Notes under the pieces: generated by a model | Told to the model about the DNA's origin: nothing | The model's input: the letters and a program-made list of their open reading frames with translations, nothing else | The model's database searches: none | From: Talinum fruticosum | Lineage: Eukaryota; Streptophyta; Magnoliopsida; Caryophyllales; Talinaceae | Assembly: GCA_021018815.1 (NCBI GenBank) | Contig: JAITYX010000003.1 | Span: 992,001-1,056,000 of the forward strand | Direction: 5' to 3' | DNA length: 64,000 bases | Translations under genes and position numbers: made by a program | In this document: one piece after another, positions 25,001 to 35,645 of the stretch | Layout of the letters: each line of letters begins with the position of its first letter | How positions within the stretch are numbered: position 1 is the first letter of the stretch

Positions 25001-25281
25001 GATGAAAGGCATTCCATACTTAAACGAAACTTTGTTAGAGAAAAAAATTGATTCTAAGTGGTTTGCGCATGAGATGAGATAAGTAAGACATACTCAATGG
25101 ATCGAGCAATACTTAATATATCGAGCAAGAAAAAAATAAAGTATGCTTTAAGTAATTAACATTAACTCGGAAAAGACATGCTAGCAATAATGAACTCGAA
25201 GTTAATAATGAAATGCATTAATCCATTAAAATTCAAAAGGGCGGAAAAACTCCCCTAAACAAGATAATAAGTTTTTCGACT

Positions 25282-25330
25282 CTATTTCTCTATTTCTCCC
25301 CCTTGCCTTTCAAGAAAAAAAAACAACAAG
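25282..25330 (-). other. Second polypurine stretch in E3
   Basis: A purine-rich run on the minus strand (reads GGGGGAGAAATAGAG) about 300 bp inside the 3' LTR. Repeated polypurine tracts before the 3' LTR are reported for Sireviruses. Function is inferred only. Confidence 0.45.
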
Positions 25331-25439
25331 AAAAAGAAGGGAAGAAAATAGTAAGTAGTACAACTTAGATGTCCGGACAAAAAAAAAAAAATTTCGAAAG
25401 AAGAAAACTACGCGGAGCGAGGAATTGTGACTCAATGCA

Positions 25440-27037
25440 TGGCGCCTACGAGGGAGAGGGAGATTTCCGAGTGGAGGCGGAGGGAGCGGAGGTTCGCCGG
25501 CGCTGATATGACCTTGACGATGTGCTTGAGCGCGGCGAAGGAGAAGCCGGGATTATCGTCGGGGCTCGGCTACGAGTGGCCGACCGGAGTGAGTGGATCG
25601 AGGGTTCTTCCCTTGGAACCTCGGTAGGCTGGAGGGGCTGCTCTGTCGACCCGCTGGAGTAGCTAGGTCTTCGACCCACCCGGACTATCATGCCGAGATG
25701 AGTACTGACTATTTGAGCTTGTGGCGCGATCGACCCTCGGCAGTTCCCACTACTTCTTCTTTGTGTTCCTCCCCTTGCCCGGAAGGACTGCCTCGGCCCG
25801 CGGGTTCCTCGGCGTTCATGGCTTCTGCATCTGCGGCTTCTTCTTCTTCTTCCCCGCTGTCCGAGGAGGTCGGACTCGGGCTCGAAGACGCTTGGAGGTG
25901 TCTAAGTCATCATGGTCCTGAGCCGCCTTGGACCGTCTCTCTACGAGGAGCTCGACCAGCTCCTTACGCTTCTTTACCAATTCCCTCATCTCAAGAACTA
26001 GAGACTCGCTGCTCTCGGATTTGGGATTGACCGGTCTTTTGGTTGATGGTCGAGTTTGGAGAACAGATTTGAAAGCTCGGAGCATGTCTCCGAAATCGAA
26101 GACACGGAGCCGATCTTGTCCATAAAAACAGGGGACAAGAGAGCAGAGAGAGATGTTGAGGCACCTGAGGTGGAGGCAAGAGAGGAGACAAAGAGGGTTG
26201 ATTTACGAGTGCGAGGTGGAGAAGGAGGCCTCGGCTACGAGTTGTGAACCCGGACACCGGGGTCGGTTTCTGGTATCAGTACCCCTACGGTTCCTTTTTG
26301 CCGAGCAACAACGGCGGCCTCGGACACGGCGTTTGGGTGCGAGGGAGAGGAACTTGGAATTATTTGAAAACAAGGGTCGAGAAGAGCACCAAAAGGAAGG
26401 GAGGTGTTCTTCTTGGATTGAGCTAGCACGCGGCCATACGCTCCAATGATGGAGGGGAAGAGGTCTACTTCGTATCCCTCGAGGATGTCGAAGAGAGCTT
26501 TGAGATGCTTGGAGTTGGGGTTCTCCTTGCTGGAATCCTGTGAGAAAAAGGTTCTCATCGGCGAAAGCACGGAAGACGAGCTTCGATTCAATTGAGTCAC
26601 GAAAAGTTTTTCGGGACTCGGGGAACTCTTTGGCGTATTTTTCAAAGAAGTCGTCGGCGACTTCGATGAAAGGAATGGGGTTACTTGTTCAAGAAGAGAG
26701 AGGAGACCTTGAACAGGCGGTGGAGGAGAGAGGTGTTTAGACGAACGGTGATGTTCGAACCCTAGAGGTTAGAACATTTTCGGAGTGAGTGACTCGGAAA
26801 CGAGTTCGGGATAGATGAACTCGCTGAACTCGCTGAAGCACATAAAGCTGTATGCTCCGGTGGTTTGAATGTGGGACAACCAAGAAAATTTGGTTGTAGG
26901 AAAGAACTTGTCGTCCAACACAAGGTCTTTGGGTGACAATGGGTTCGGAAGGGGTTGAGCTTTACGGCTTACTTGGTGCAAGGCTTTTTGGAAGATGAGG
27001 AGACCTAGAAGTCGGGATGGTTTCCTCTTTTAGGCAT
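25440..27037 (-). pseudogene. E3 extra ORF between pol and 3' LTR (envelope-position ORF)
   Basis: Minus strand, probable start at 27,037 (MPKRGNHPDF, then a stop after a likely base error). Frames at 26,981-26,769 read DLVLDDKFFPTTKFSWLSHI and FSEFSEFIYPELVSES. Those at 26,645-26,235 read SKHLKALFDILEGYEVDLFP and SIIGAYGRVLAQSKKNT. Those at 26,085-25,816 read a Lys/Glu/Arg-rich helix (MRELVKKRKELVELLVERR) ending in a KKKKK patch. FSEFIYPELV resembles the putative plant transposon protein domain (PF20167) seen in third ORFs of plant retrotransposons. Sireviruses often carry an ORF here called envelope-like; I see no convincing signal peptide or membrane span. At least four frame changes. Function unknown. 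Confidence 0.65.
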
Positions 27038-27270
27038 TTTGAGCGAAGGAAGGAAAGATGAAACTTTCGAGTAGGAAAGAGAAGGAGAGGTAGAAGAGAA
27101 GAAACGAAAAAGATGTAGAAGAAAAAGATGAGAGCGATCGAAACTTACAAGAGAGGGCTTCTTCGACGCTTGCGGACAATCAAGGATGATCTGTTCACGT
27201 AGTAATCTTCCGCGAGAGGTTTCGTTTGAGAGAGATGGAGTTTAGAGTACCGAGACGAAGATGAATAGAT

Positions 27271-27280
27271 GCTATTTATA
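27271..27280 (-). promoter_or_regulatory. TATA-like box ahead of the E3 extra ORF
   Basis: GCTATTTATA on the plus strand, TATAAATAGC on the coding strand, about 235 bp upstream of the probable ATG at 27,037. A pyrimidine-rich leader and a TTGTAAGT splice-donor-like word (plus strand near 27,144-27,151) lie between. This suggests the ORF could have its own transcript. Inferred. Confidence 0.4.
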
Positions 27281-27699
27281 GAAAATAAGCGCGCCGTCAA
27301 CTATCCGTTAAGTATAACTCCATTCGACTCGGCTTGTCCATCGGTCACCAAAGACCAGGTGTGACGGTTGTCTTCAACGGTTAATATTCCAGCGGTTAGA
27401 GATCCACGGCTAATATCCGATCGCGGCGCTCGAGATAGAAGAGAAAGATTTTGAAAATATGATCCGAAACTCTCCATCGATCTAGAGATAGTTTCAGAAA
27501 ATTTGAAGTCCAAGTTTCTCTACGTGCGAGTTTGACTCGAAAGCTTCTGAGTGACTCGAAACGCGAAATAACTATCAGCCCAGTATCACTGAATCAAGCT
27601 GAACTAATGGTTATTAACGATGAAATCACATAACACGGAATTATGCAATGAATAAGAATAGCATATAATTAAGCATTTAACATACCAAGCTCATTCAGA

Positions 27700-29150
27700 A
27701 TAAAGCAAAGCCGATCTTCACCAAGAGGCTTAGTAAAGATATCGGCTAATTAAAGATTAGTAGGAATGAACTCAAGTTCAATATCACCTTTTTCGAGTGA
27801 TCGCGTAGGAAGTGATATCGACCTCGATATGCTTTGTTTTCGAATGCGGGACGGGGTTCTTGGTGATGCTAATTGCGCTTTGGTTGTCACACTTGATAGG
27901 TGCTGATTTGAATGATAGTCCAAGATCTCTCAAGTGTTGCTTTATCCAAAGAATGCGAGCACAACAAGCTCCAGTGACAATATACTCGGCTTCGGCAGTT
28001 GATAGAGCAGCGAGTTACGCTTCTTTGAGTGCCGAGGATATTAGGGATTGACCCGAAATTGACACGCTCCGGATGTGCTCTTTCGATCAACTTTGTATCC
28101 TACGTAGTCCGCATCCGAGTATCCGAGTAAGAGTCGGTTACGAGTCTCCGGAATACCATAGACCTAAATTACGAGTGCTCGCAAGATATCCGAATATTCT
28201 CTTCACCACAGTGAGATGTGATTCTTTTGGATTAGCTTGAAATCTTGCGCATAGACAAACACTGAACATTATATACGGCTGCTTGGAAGTAAGATATAGT
28301 AATGATCCAATCATACCTCGATAGAGTTTCGATCTATCGCTTTACCTTTCTCGATGCGAGTCAAGCTTTATCTTGCTTGCTCATGGGTGTAGATGCGTGC
28401 TTTGCATCTTGAAGTTTGTATTTCTTCAGCAATTCCTTGGTATACTTAGATTGATGAACAAAGATTCCATCCTTGTCTTGTTTGATTTGCAAGCCAAGGA
28501 AGAAATTAAGTTCCCTCATTATGCTCATTTGGAATTCTTGACTCATCAACTCGGAAAATTCTCGGCACGAAACTCATTAGTAGCACCGAATATAATATCA
28601 TCAACATAGATTTGAACAATAAGGAAATCTTTCCCCTTGGTCTTTATGAAGAGAGTCTGGTCGATCCGACCTCTTTTAAAATCATTTTGAACCAAGAAGC
28701 TACTCGAGTCTTTCATACCAAGCTCAAGGTGCTTGTTTAAGACCATAGAGAGCCTTTTGAAGTTTGAAAACATGATTTGGAAATTACGAGTTTTCAAAAC
28801 TAGGAGGCTCATTCGACATAAACTTCTTCTTCAATAAAACCATTGAGAAACGCACACTTAACATCCATTTGATATAATTTAATATGCATGCTTGGAAGCA
28901 AATGCCAATAGTATTCTAATGGCTTCAATTCTAGCTACGGGTGCAAAGGTTTCCCCACAATCAATTCCTTCTTCTTGATTATATCCCTAAGCCACAAGTT
29001 TAGCCTTATTTCTTACTATTACACCCTTCTCATCCAGTTTGTTTTTGAAAACCCATTTGGTTCCTATAACTGGGTGGTCGGAAGGTCGGTTAGTCGAGTC
29101 CGGACTTGGTTTTTCTCGAATTGATTGAGTTCCTCTTGCATGGCCTCTAC
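27700..29150 (-). pseudogene. E3 reverse transcriptase and RNase H (copia)
   Basis: From about 29,090 the minus strand reads VIGTKWVFKNKLDEKGVIVR, a stop, [20 protein letters not shown] and [15 protein letters not shown]. At 28,812-28,546 comes NDFKRGRIDQTLFIKTKGK and the catalytic IYVDDIIFGATNE. At 28,549-28,361 comes RELNFFLGLQIKQDKDGIFV and KYTKELLKKY, ending STPM. RNase H follows at about 28,060-27,720: LAALSTAEAEYIVTGACCA, ILWIKQHLRDLGL, CDNQSAISITKNP and a KTKHIEVD step. The catalytic YVDD is intact, but frames change at least four times. Confidence 0.9.
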
Positions 29151-29835
29151 CCATTCGGGTTCATTAAGAGCTTCTAGTGCATTTTTGGGTTTAGTTAATG
29201 AAATGAATGCGGTGAATGCACATAGATTATGTAGAGAGACACGAGTTCTTACCCCACTTGTTGATATCGAAATGATGTTTTCTTGGGGATGACTTGGAAG
29301 TAAATTTGAATGCTTTACCAGTTCTTCGATTCACGAGATTTGTGGGTTGAACCACTTGATCTTGTTACGAGTGATCTTCTTCATTGGTTTGTTCGATCCG
29401 AGTAAGCTCTTGAGTTGTCGCATTCTCGAGTGGCCTCATTTTGAGTAGGTTGAGTCCGAGTCTTTGTAATCTCGGCTTCATCATCATCTCTACCGAGCTT
29501 CGGTTACGAGTATGATAATTCACTTGGCTTCTCCTGTTCACATTCATCAAACACTACGTGGATGCTTTCTTCCACTTTGTTAGTTCTTTTGTTAAAGACA
29601 CGATAAGCTTTACTATGAGAAGAGTAACCCGAGAAAAGTACCTTCATCGACCTAGCATCAAACTTGGCCAGGTGATTCTTACCATTATTGTGAATAAAAC
29701 ACTTGCAACCAAAGGGCTTAAAGTATGAGATGTTTGGCTTCTTCCCTTTGTAGAGCTCGTAGGGTGTTTTCTTCGAGAATGGGTCCGATGAGGCATCTGT
29801 TCAAAGTGTAGTTAGTCTGTGTTGACTGCCTTAGC

Positions 29836-30720
29836 CTAGAAATAGTAGGGCAAATTGTGTTCAATCATCATCGTCCTTGCTATTTCTTCAAGGGTTCTGT
29901 TCTTTCTCTCTACTACTCTATTACGTTGAGGAGTTCTTGGTCTTGAGAAGTTGTGAGAGATTCCATTCCGATCGCGGAACTCCGAGAATTTTGAGTAGTC
30001 GAACTCCCTTCCATGGTCGGTTCGAATCTTTTGAATCCGAGTCCGAGACTCAACTTGAATCTTTCTACGAGCTTGCTCCGAGGCTCTTTCTTGGGATTTC
30101 ACCACAAAGATCCATATGTAGCAGTTCAAGCACCTTTGATGTCGAAACTAGATCTTGAGAGATTTGAATGAGGATTTGACCTGTTTCCCCCTTGCACATG
30201 CTTCACAAACTTTGTCTTTCTCAAAGACACGGTTAGGTAAACCTCTAACCGGACTATGAGATGCCAGCTTTTTGATAGTATGCATGCTAATATGACCTAA
30301 TCTACGATGCCAAGACCATGAATCATCATGAAGAGATGCTTTTAAGCGAGGATAAATTCGGCTTGGGTCGAAAGAGGAATGATATAAGTGTTACCGGATC
30401 TCTTACCCGAGAGCTTTATCTCTTTGGTGGTCTCATCCGAGATGTAGCACTTAGATTGAGTGAATCTTACCTCCTGACCTTTGTCGCATAGCTGGGAGAT
30501 GCTAAGAAGATTGTATTTTAGTCCTTTGACAAGGTAGACTGGGCTCACCAGATTGTTTCCATTTCCAATCTTGCCAATACCCACTATCTTGCCTTTGCTT
30601 GTCATCTCCAAAAGTCACTTTTCCTCCTTTGTATGATTCTAGCTCGGAAAAGAGTCCTTGGTCACCGACATGTGTCGTGAACATCCGCTGTCCAGTACCA
30701 ATGTCCTTTTGATCTTTTAC
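29836..30720 (-). pseudogene. E3 protease end and integrase (copia)
   Basis: Near 30,700-30,660 the minus strand holds the protease active site LDSGCSRHMS. After a shift, 30,611-30,342 reads SKGKIVGIGKIGNGN, KGLKYNLLSISQLCDKG and KLSGKRSGNTYI, the pre-integrase region. The GAG_pre-integrase zinc finger is degraded. At 30,129-29,836 comes IRTDHGREFDYSKF with the second catalytic Asp, then GISHNFSRPRTPQRNRVVER and KNRTLEEIARTMM, containing the third catalytic residue (Glu of VVER). Broken by stops. Confidence 0.9.
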
Positions 30721-31099
30721 GAGTGGCCTGCAAAAACAGAGAGAATCTAACCCTTCTCACTTCCTCTAACGAACCCGAGTAACATTCCTTACTTGTGGTC
30801 CTTTTACGAGGAAGAAGGTGTTTCGGAACCCAGATTTGAATGACTTTGGGTTTTGTCGGATTCCGAGTCTTCTTCTCGGAGAAGCTGAGTCTGTGTCTCT
30901 TTTTTTGAAAACCTTTCCTTTTGAAACGAGGAGAGAATGGTTTCTTTTTGTAAATAATTCTGGGCTTAGTCCTCCTTTCATTTACGTGAATGGGACCATG
31001 CTCGGCTTTCCTGAACTTTACTGTTCGGAATCCCTTTTGAACAATTCGAGTAGGAATTAGATTCTTCCTCTTTGTTGAATCCAAGACCTTCTTTTCGAA

Positions 31100-32545
31100 A
31101 AGAGACAAATTGTGATCCTAAGAGCATGTCAAGGTTCTTCGACCTTGAGTAAACTTTAAAACTAGATCTTGAGACTCAATGAGCTTCCTTTTTAGTTGCT
31201 CATTTTCTTTCTGAGCGGCTCGAGACTTAGTCTCATTAGATTGAGCACTAGTCTTGAGTTCTCCGAATGAGAGTCTCGGTTTTTCTAATTCATTTTTCAA
31301 AGAAGTGCTCTCGAAGTGATTGACTCAAGTTGTTCTTTGAATTGAGAAGAATCGGAATTGGACTTTTCTTCCAAAGTAAAAATATACTTAGCTAAATCAA
31401 CTTTGGAGAATTTAAGAAAGTATTCGATTACATCCCGAGGATTTGTTTCCTCATTGTCCGAGTTTGAGTCGACTCTGTTCGGCTTACGAATCGAAATTGC
31501 CATCGGACATTTCGAGTCATCCGAGTCCTCATCATCTTCTAATGAATCCTCATCGCTCCATGTTGCCATCATGGCTTTCTTCTTCTTTCTGTCCCTTTTC
31601 CTTTTTGGACGAGTCCTTGACTATGTGGTCTTTCTTTGCCACATTCGAAACAACCAGAATTCTTAGTCAAAGAAAATTTAGATGGGGAAGTAAACTTACC
31701 TTTTACTGTCTTTCTTATCTTTCTTGTAGAATTCTTCTTTTGGCCTTTTGTCCCATCTTTTGTGCTTCATCATTCTCTTGAAGCCTCTTGCAATGAGTGT
31801 CATGGGATCGTCTTTTGAGTCGGAAGAGCTCGGATTTGCTTCTTTGGATTACGAGGCTTTCGGTGCTAAGTTTCTTTTGGTGCGCCCTCGGCATCCTCTT
31901 CTTCTAGATGGATCTCGTGAGTTAGAAGCTTTCAGATGAGCTCGTCGGCTTTAAGAGTGAAAGGTTACGAGCCTCCTTTATGGCGAGTCACCTTCGGACC
32001 CCATCATCTCTTGGGTAGGCTTCGACAATTTTACGGCACATTTCTTCATGGGAAATTTTCTTTCCCGGAGATTTGAGATTGTTGGTAATCTCGGTCAAGC
32101 GAATGAACATCCGAGTAATGTTCTCCTCTGGCTCCATTTTCAAAAGCTCATATTTATGAAGATGCTTGGCTGATCTTCGCTTGTCTTACCGACTTGTACC
32201 TTCGTAGGTGTTGACTAAAGTATCCCACACCTCTTTAACGGAGTCACGAGCAGAGACTCGATTATATTCTTACGAGCTTATGGCGCACATAAGGATGTTC
32301 ATTGCTTTGAAATTCTTTCTAAACTTCTCTGCTTCTCCTGGTGTGAACTCGGCCTTTGTCTTAGGAAGGATTACGAATTCATCTGTCTTCATTGGAATGT
32401 AGTTTCCTTGTTGTATGATTTCCCATACCTCTTCATCATGATCCATAATAAGCTTTTTTCGGTGCCCAAAGTTTGATCCTTTGAATTTTGGTGGCTCTGT
32501 TGGAAGATCTTCCTTCGTCGAAACTCTCCGGTGTTCTAAGCCATT
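31100..32545 (-). pseudogene. E3 gag with degraded zinc knuckle
   Basis: The minus strand from about 32,545 reads, in several frames, capsid-like segments of the copia UBN2 type (near 32,240-31,960). A zinc-knuckle start (CFECGKE) lies at about 31,655-31,635. A Ser/Asp/Glu-rich stretch at 31,572-31,297 has SDEDSLEDDEDSDDSK and a later KFSKVDLAKYIFTLEEK. It ends with a Lys/Gln-rich coiled-coil-like helix (31,300-31,118) and a Lys-rich basic segment at 31,108-30,760 leading to protease. The length and long spacer after the knuckle fit Sirevirus gag. Many frameshifts. Confidence 0.75.
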
Positions 32546-32587
32546 TGATCTTTAAACCTTTGGATTGTTAGATCCTTTACGAAAGGC

Positions 32588-32602
32588 TAGGCTACGATAC
32601 CA
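32588..32602 (-). other. E3 primer binding site
   Basis: Minus strand TGGTATCGTAGCCTA, two bases from the 5' LTR edge. Initiator-Met tRNA type (usual TGGTATCAGAGCC). Confidence 0.75.
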
Positions 32603-32604
32603 AT

Positions 32605-34193
32605 TGAAGGTTTGCTCGGGGAGAGTCCGAGTCACCCTAGAGGGGGTGAATAGGGTGATAGAAGATTCTTGAGAAAATCAAACTCTTTTGAATAGAACAG
32701 AGACAGAGACAGTTACGAGTCTATCAACGAGGTCGGAAAAGATTGGACTCGAAGGCTATCAATCGGAAAGAGCAAGAAGCGATAAAGCTGTACGAGTCTA
32801 GAATGAACTCGGAACGATAACACTTAGAATTTACGTGGAAACCCTCTTGGGGCAGAAAACCACGGACCGTGTCAATCCGGACACGAAGTCAAATTCACTA
32901 TTTTGAGTCCATAAAATACCGTGAGCCGGTCGAACCCGAGTTGCTCCCTTAGATAACTCTATACAAGTTTTCCTAGACTCGAAATTCCCTTATCCGATCT
33001 AGTACTTCCTAGCTGAGATAACCCTTACGAGATAGGGACAACTAAGCTGAGTTAACCCTTACGACTTACTCGGCTTAGTCAAGGGACCTTACAAAGAATG
33101 TAAGAAAGAGTTTGTAGCTGAGTACAAGACCTTACAACTTAGAAAGTAATGAATTATAGAGTGGGAGTTGTAAGTTGAAGATTGAAAGTAAATACAATAA
33201 CTTTGAGCAAGTATGTGTATTAACAATATGTTCGGCAACCTTCAAGTCTTGTGAGATGGCTTCTATTTATAGATGACCAGGCAGAGTAGTCGTTATCTTT
33301 ATCTGCTGGCGAGAGTCTTCGTGACCGTTGATAGAAGCTTTACGAGTCACTCGAGAAAGTATCCGTTGTAATATGAACGTTGGACAACGGTTTAACTCTC
33401 TTGGAAGTCCCAAAACCATTAGCGGTGTCTTGAAAGATAAGGTGGAAACCACCGTTAAGCTTAGTGTTCCAGTTTTCCAGATTTGGAAATAGACAGCCAC
33501 GACACAATCTACTAGGACTAGAGTAGAGAAGGTGAAGAGCCATGTCTGCTGGTGATTTGACGTTACGAAGCCAGGTTACTTTTGTAGTTTGAAAAGTGTA
33601 TCCTCGATTGAATAACCTACAAAAGTAAATCAATTTTGGTTCTCAAAGTATAAAATACTTTGGCCTAAGATTAGACACGAGAAAATAAAATAATTACGAT
33701 AAATAAACCAGCTGATTATCCGAGTCGGAAACGGAATGGAATTTTACGAGTCCAATATCCATGATACTCGGAATTCCATCCGACTTAGTCTAAGCGAAGA
33801 ATCAAGTTCAATAAAGAATATCGAGAGAGGATTAACTTGATATAGACTAAGCATGAAACAAGCTAAGAATACTGACTATAACAAAATATGACTTATAACC
33901 ACAAGTCGGATTACGAGTGAGAAAAGACGAAATACTAGTCTATTCAATCTGCGATAAAGCTGAGTGATCTTGGACTCAAAACAAAGAACCGAGTTTTACG
34001 AGTCAGCTTACGAGATAAGCAAGAAATATAATAAGTAATATCCGTATCACTTAGAAAAGATACTATTTTACTCAAATAAGTTTCGAGATACGAGAGAATG
34101 CCTTGGAATCAAAACTACTATAGGTATGAGATTGTTATACCGATTCCTTTTATACAACTCGAGAAAAGTATTGAGCGAGTGTACGAGTCTTCA
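32605..34193 (-). repeat. E3 5' LTR
   Basis: 1,589 bp, partner of 23,413-24,987. Minus-strand TATA at about 33,262-33,271. The outer end CTTCA is followed by the target duplication AAGTT. Confidence 0.92.
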
Positions 34194-34198
34194 AAGTT

Positions 34199-35030
34199 GG
34201 TGAGGATTGAGCAGAATATTAAAAAGGAGAAATTCCCAAGATTCATCTAACATGAGAACGGAACTTTAAGATTCCAAAATCGTTTGTGTGTGCCCGACCA
34301 AGAGGAGATTAAAAAGAATATTTTAGATGAAGCTCATACGACTTTATATTTTGTCCATCCTGGAGGAACAAAAATGTATGTACATCAAAGGAAGAATTTC
34401 TGGCGGCCCGACATGAAACGAGAAGTTGCGAGATGTGGATAGATGTCTTACATGTCAAAGAGTAACGACAGAACACCAACGCCTTATGGGCGAGTTAAAG
34501 CCCTTGGAGATTCCAACCTGGAAATGTGATTCTATATCAATGGATTTCATCGTAGGACTCCCTCAATCCGCCACCGGGAAGAGTGCCATTTGGATGATAG
34601 TTGAGCATCTTACAAAGTCCGCACACTTCATACCAATTAGTGACAATTGGACCGTGGACAAATTAGCTCAAGTATACTTAAAAGAGATTATCGAGACTTC
34701 ATGGAATACCCAAAGATACGAGTGTCCGATAGAGGCACCTAATTCCAATTTCAATTTTAGGAAGCCTTACAGCAAGCTTTTAGGACTAAGTTGAACTTTA
34801 GTAGCTCATACCATCCAGGGACAAATGGTCAAACTGAAAGAGTTAACCAAATTCTAGAAGATATGTTACGGGCTTGCATCCTTGATTTCCATGGAAAATG
34901 GGAAGAGTATCTCGCTCCGATTGAATTTTCATACAACAACAGCTACCAGGCCACAATAAAAATGGCCCCATTTGAAGTCCTTTATGGAAGAAAATGCAGA
35001 ACCCCCTTATTGGAGCGACTTAGATGAGAC
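34199..35030 (+). pseudogene. E2 integrase
   Basis: Zinc finger: NRLCVPDQEEIKKNILDEAH, the second His of FVHPGG, and CLTCQR at about 34,440-34,460. Core: MDFIVGLP (first Asp) at 34,540-34,565, AIWMIVEHLTKSAHFIPI, then LAQVYLKEII at 34,680. Immediately after, the frame shifts at 34,691-34,695 (tcgag) and again at 34,717-34,722 (tacgag); both fit an extra G in a CAG word. Across these the second catalytic region (tgtccgatagagg) can still be read. The open frame from 34,791 gives FSSSYHPGTNGQTERVNQIL with the third catalytic Glu, and FEVLYGRKCRTPL. Confidence 0.9.
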
Positions 35031-35099
35031 ACTCACCATAGGACCGGAGTTGATACAAGAAACTATTGAAACAGTGAGAGTAATATAACAGCGAATCAA

Positions 35100-35575
35100 A
35101 GAAGCTCGGAATAGACAAAAGAGCTATGCGGATCGACGAAGGAAACCTCTAGAATTTTAAGTAGGGGACATGGTCTTTCTCAAAGTATCCCCAACCAAAG
35201 GAATCAAAAAAAAAAAATTCCACATTAAGGGGAGATTAAACCCTAGATACGTTGGGTCATATGAGATACTTCGGAAATTAAACCCTGTGATATATAAATT
35301 ATCTTTACCGATCGATCCGGAGAATATCCATGATGTTTTTCATATATCTCAACTTCGGAGGTACGTATCCGACCCAAGCTACATCATAGAAGTTGAACTA
35401 GTGGCTATCGCCCAGAACTTAACACATGAGGAATATCCGGTCTAAATCCTAGATCGGAGGATTAAACAGTTGTGTACTAAAACTATTCCTCTGGTCAAGG
35501 TTTTATGGCCAAATCATACTTCAATCGCAACCACTCGGGAAACCGAGGAAGATATGAGAAACCAGTACCCACATT
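35100..35575 (+). pseudogene. E2 integrase C-terminus and chromodomain-like tail
   Basis: The frame 35,170-35,445 reads MVFLKVSP, KGRLNPRYVGSYEILRKL and VFHISQLRRYVSDP, the GPY/F-type C-terminal domain of gypsy integrase. After the stop at 35,443, the same strand continues with IPLVKVLW and a degraded acidic end at 35,485-35,580, the form of the chromodomain-like (CR-type) tail of plant chromoviruses, which directs insertion to heterochromatin. Aromatic cage residues cannot be judged. Confidence 0.8.
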
Positions 35576-35633
35576 TATTCTAAGATAATATTTATACCAT
35601 TTCACCTACAAGTTTCGAGGACGAAACTCATTC

Positions 35634-35645
35634 TAAGGGGAAGAC
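35634..35645 (+). other. E2 polypurine tract
   Basis: TAAGGGGAAGAC directly before the 3' LTR, with one pyrimidine near the edge. Confidence 0.7.

Larger units (their letters stand above)
23413..34193 (-). mobile_element. E3: Sirevirus-like Ty1/copia retrotransposon
   Basis: 10.8 kb. LTRs 23,413-24,987 and 32,605-34,193 start TGAAG and end CTTCA. AAGTT at 23,408-23,412 and 34,194-34,198 is a perfect 5-bp target duplication. Minus-strand order: 5' LTR, tRNA-Met-type primer site, gag, protease, integrase, RT, RNase H, an extra ORF with its own TATA-like site, polypurine tracts, 3' LTR. Integrase before RT marks copia. The extra ORF and total length fit the Sirevirus (Maximus/SIRE) group. It sits between RNase H and integrase of E2 and is the youngest layer of the nest. 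Confidence 0.92.

Noticed and set aside
25446..26257. Plus-strand and other-frame open frames across the E3 extra ORF
   Set aside because: Shadow frames of the GC-richer minus-strand ORF; no domain on the plus strand.
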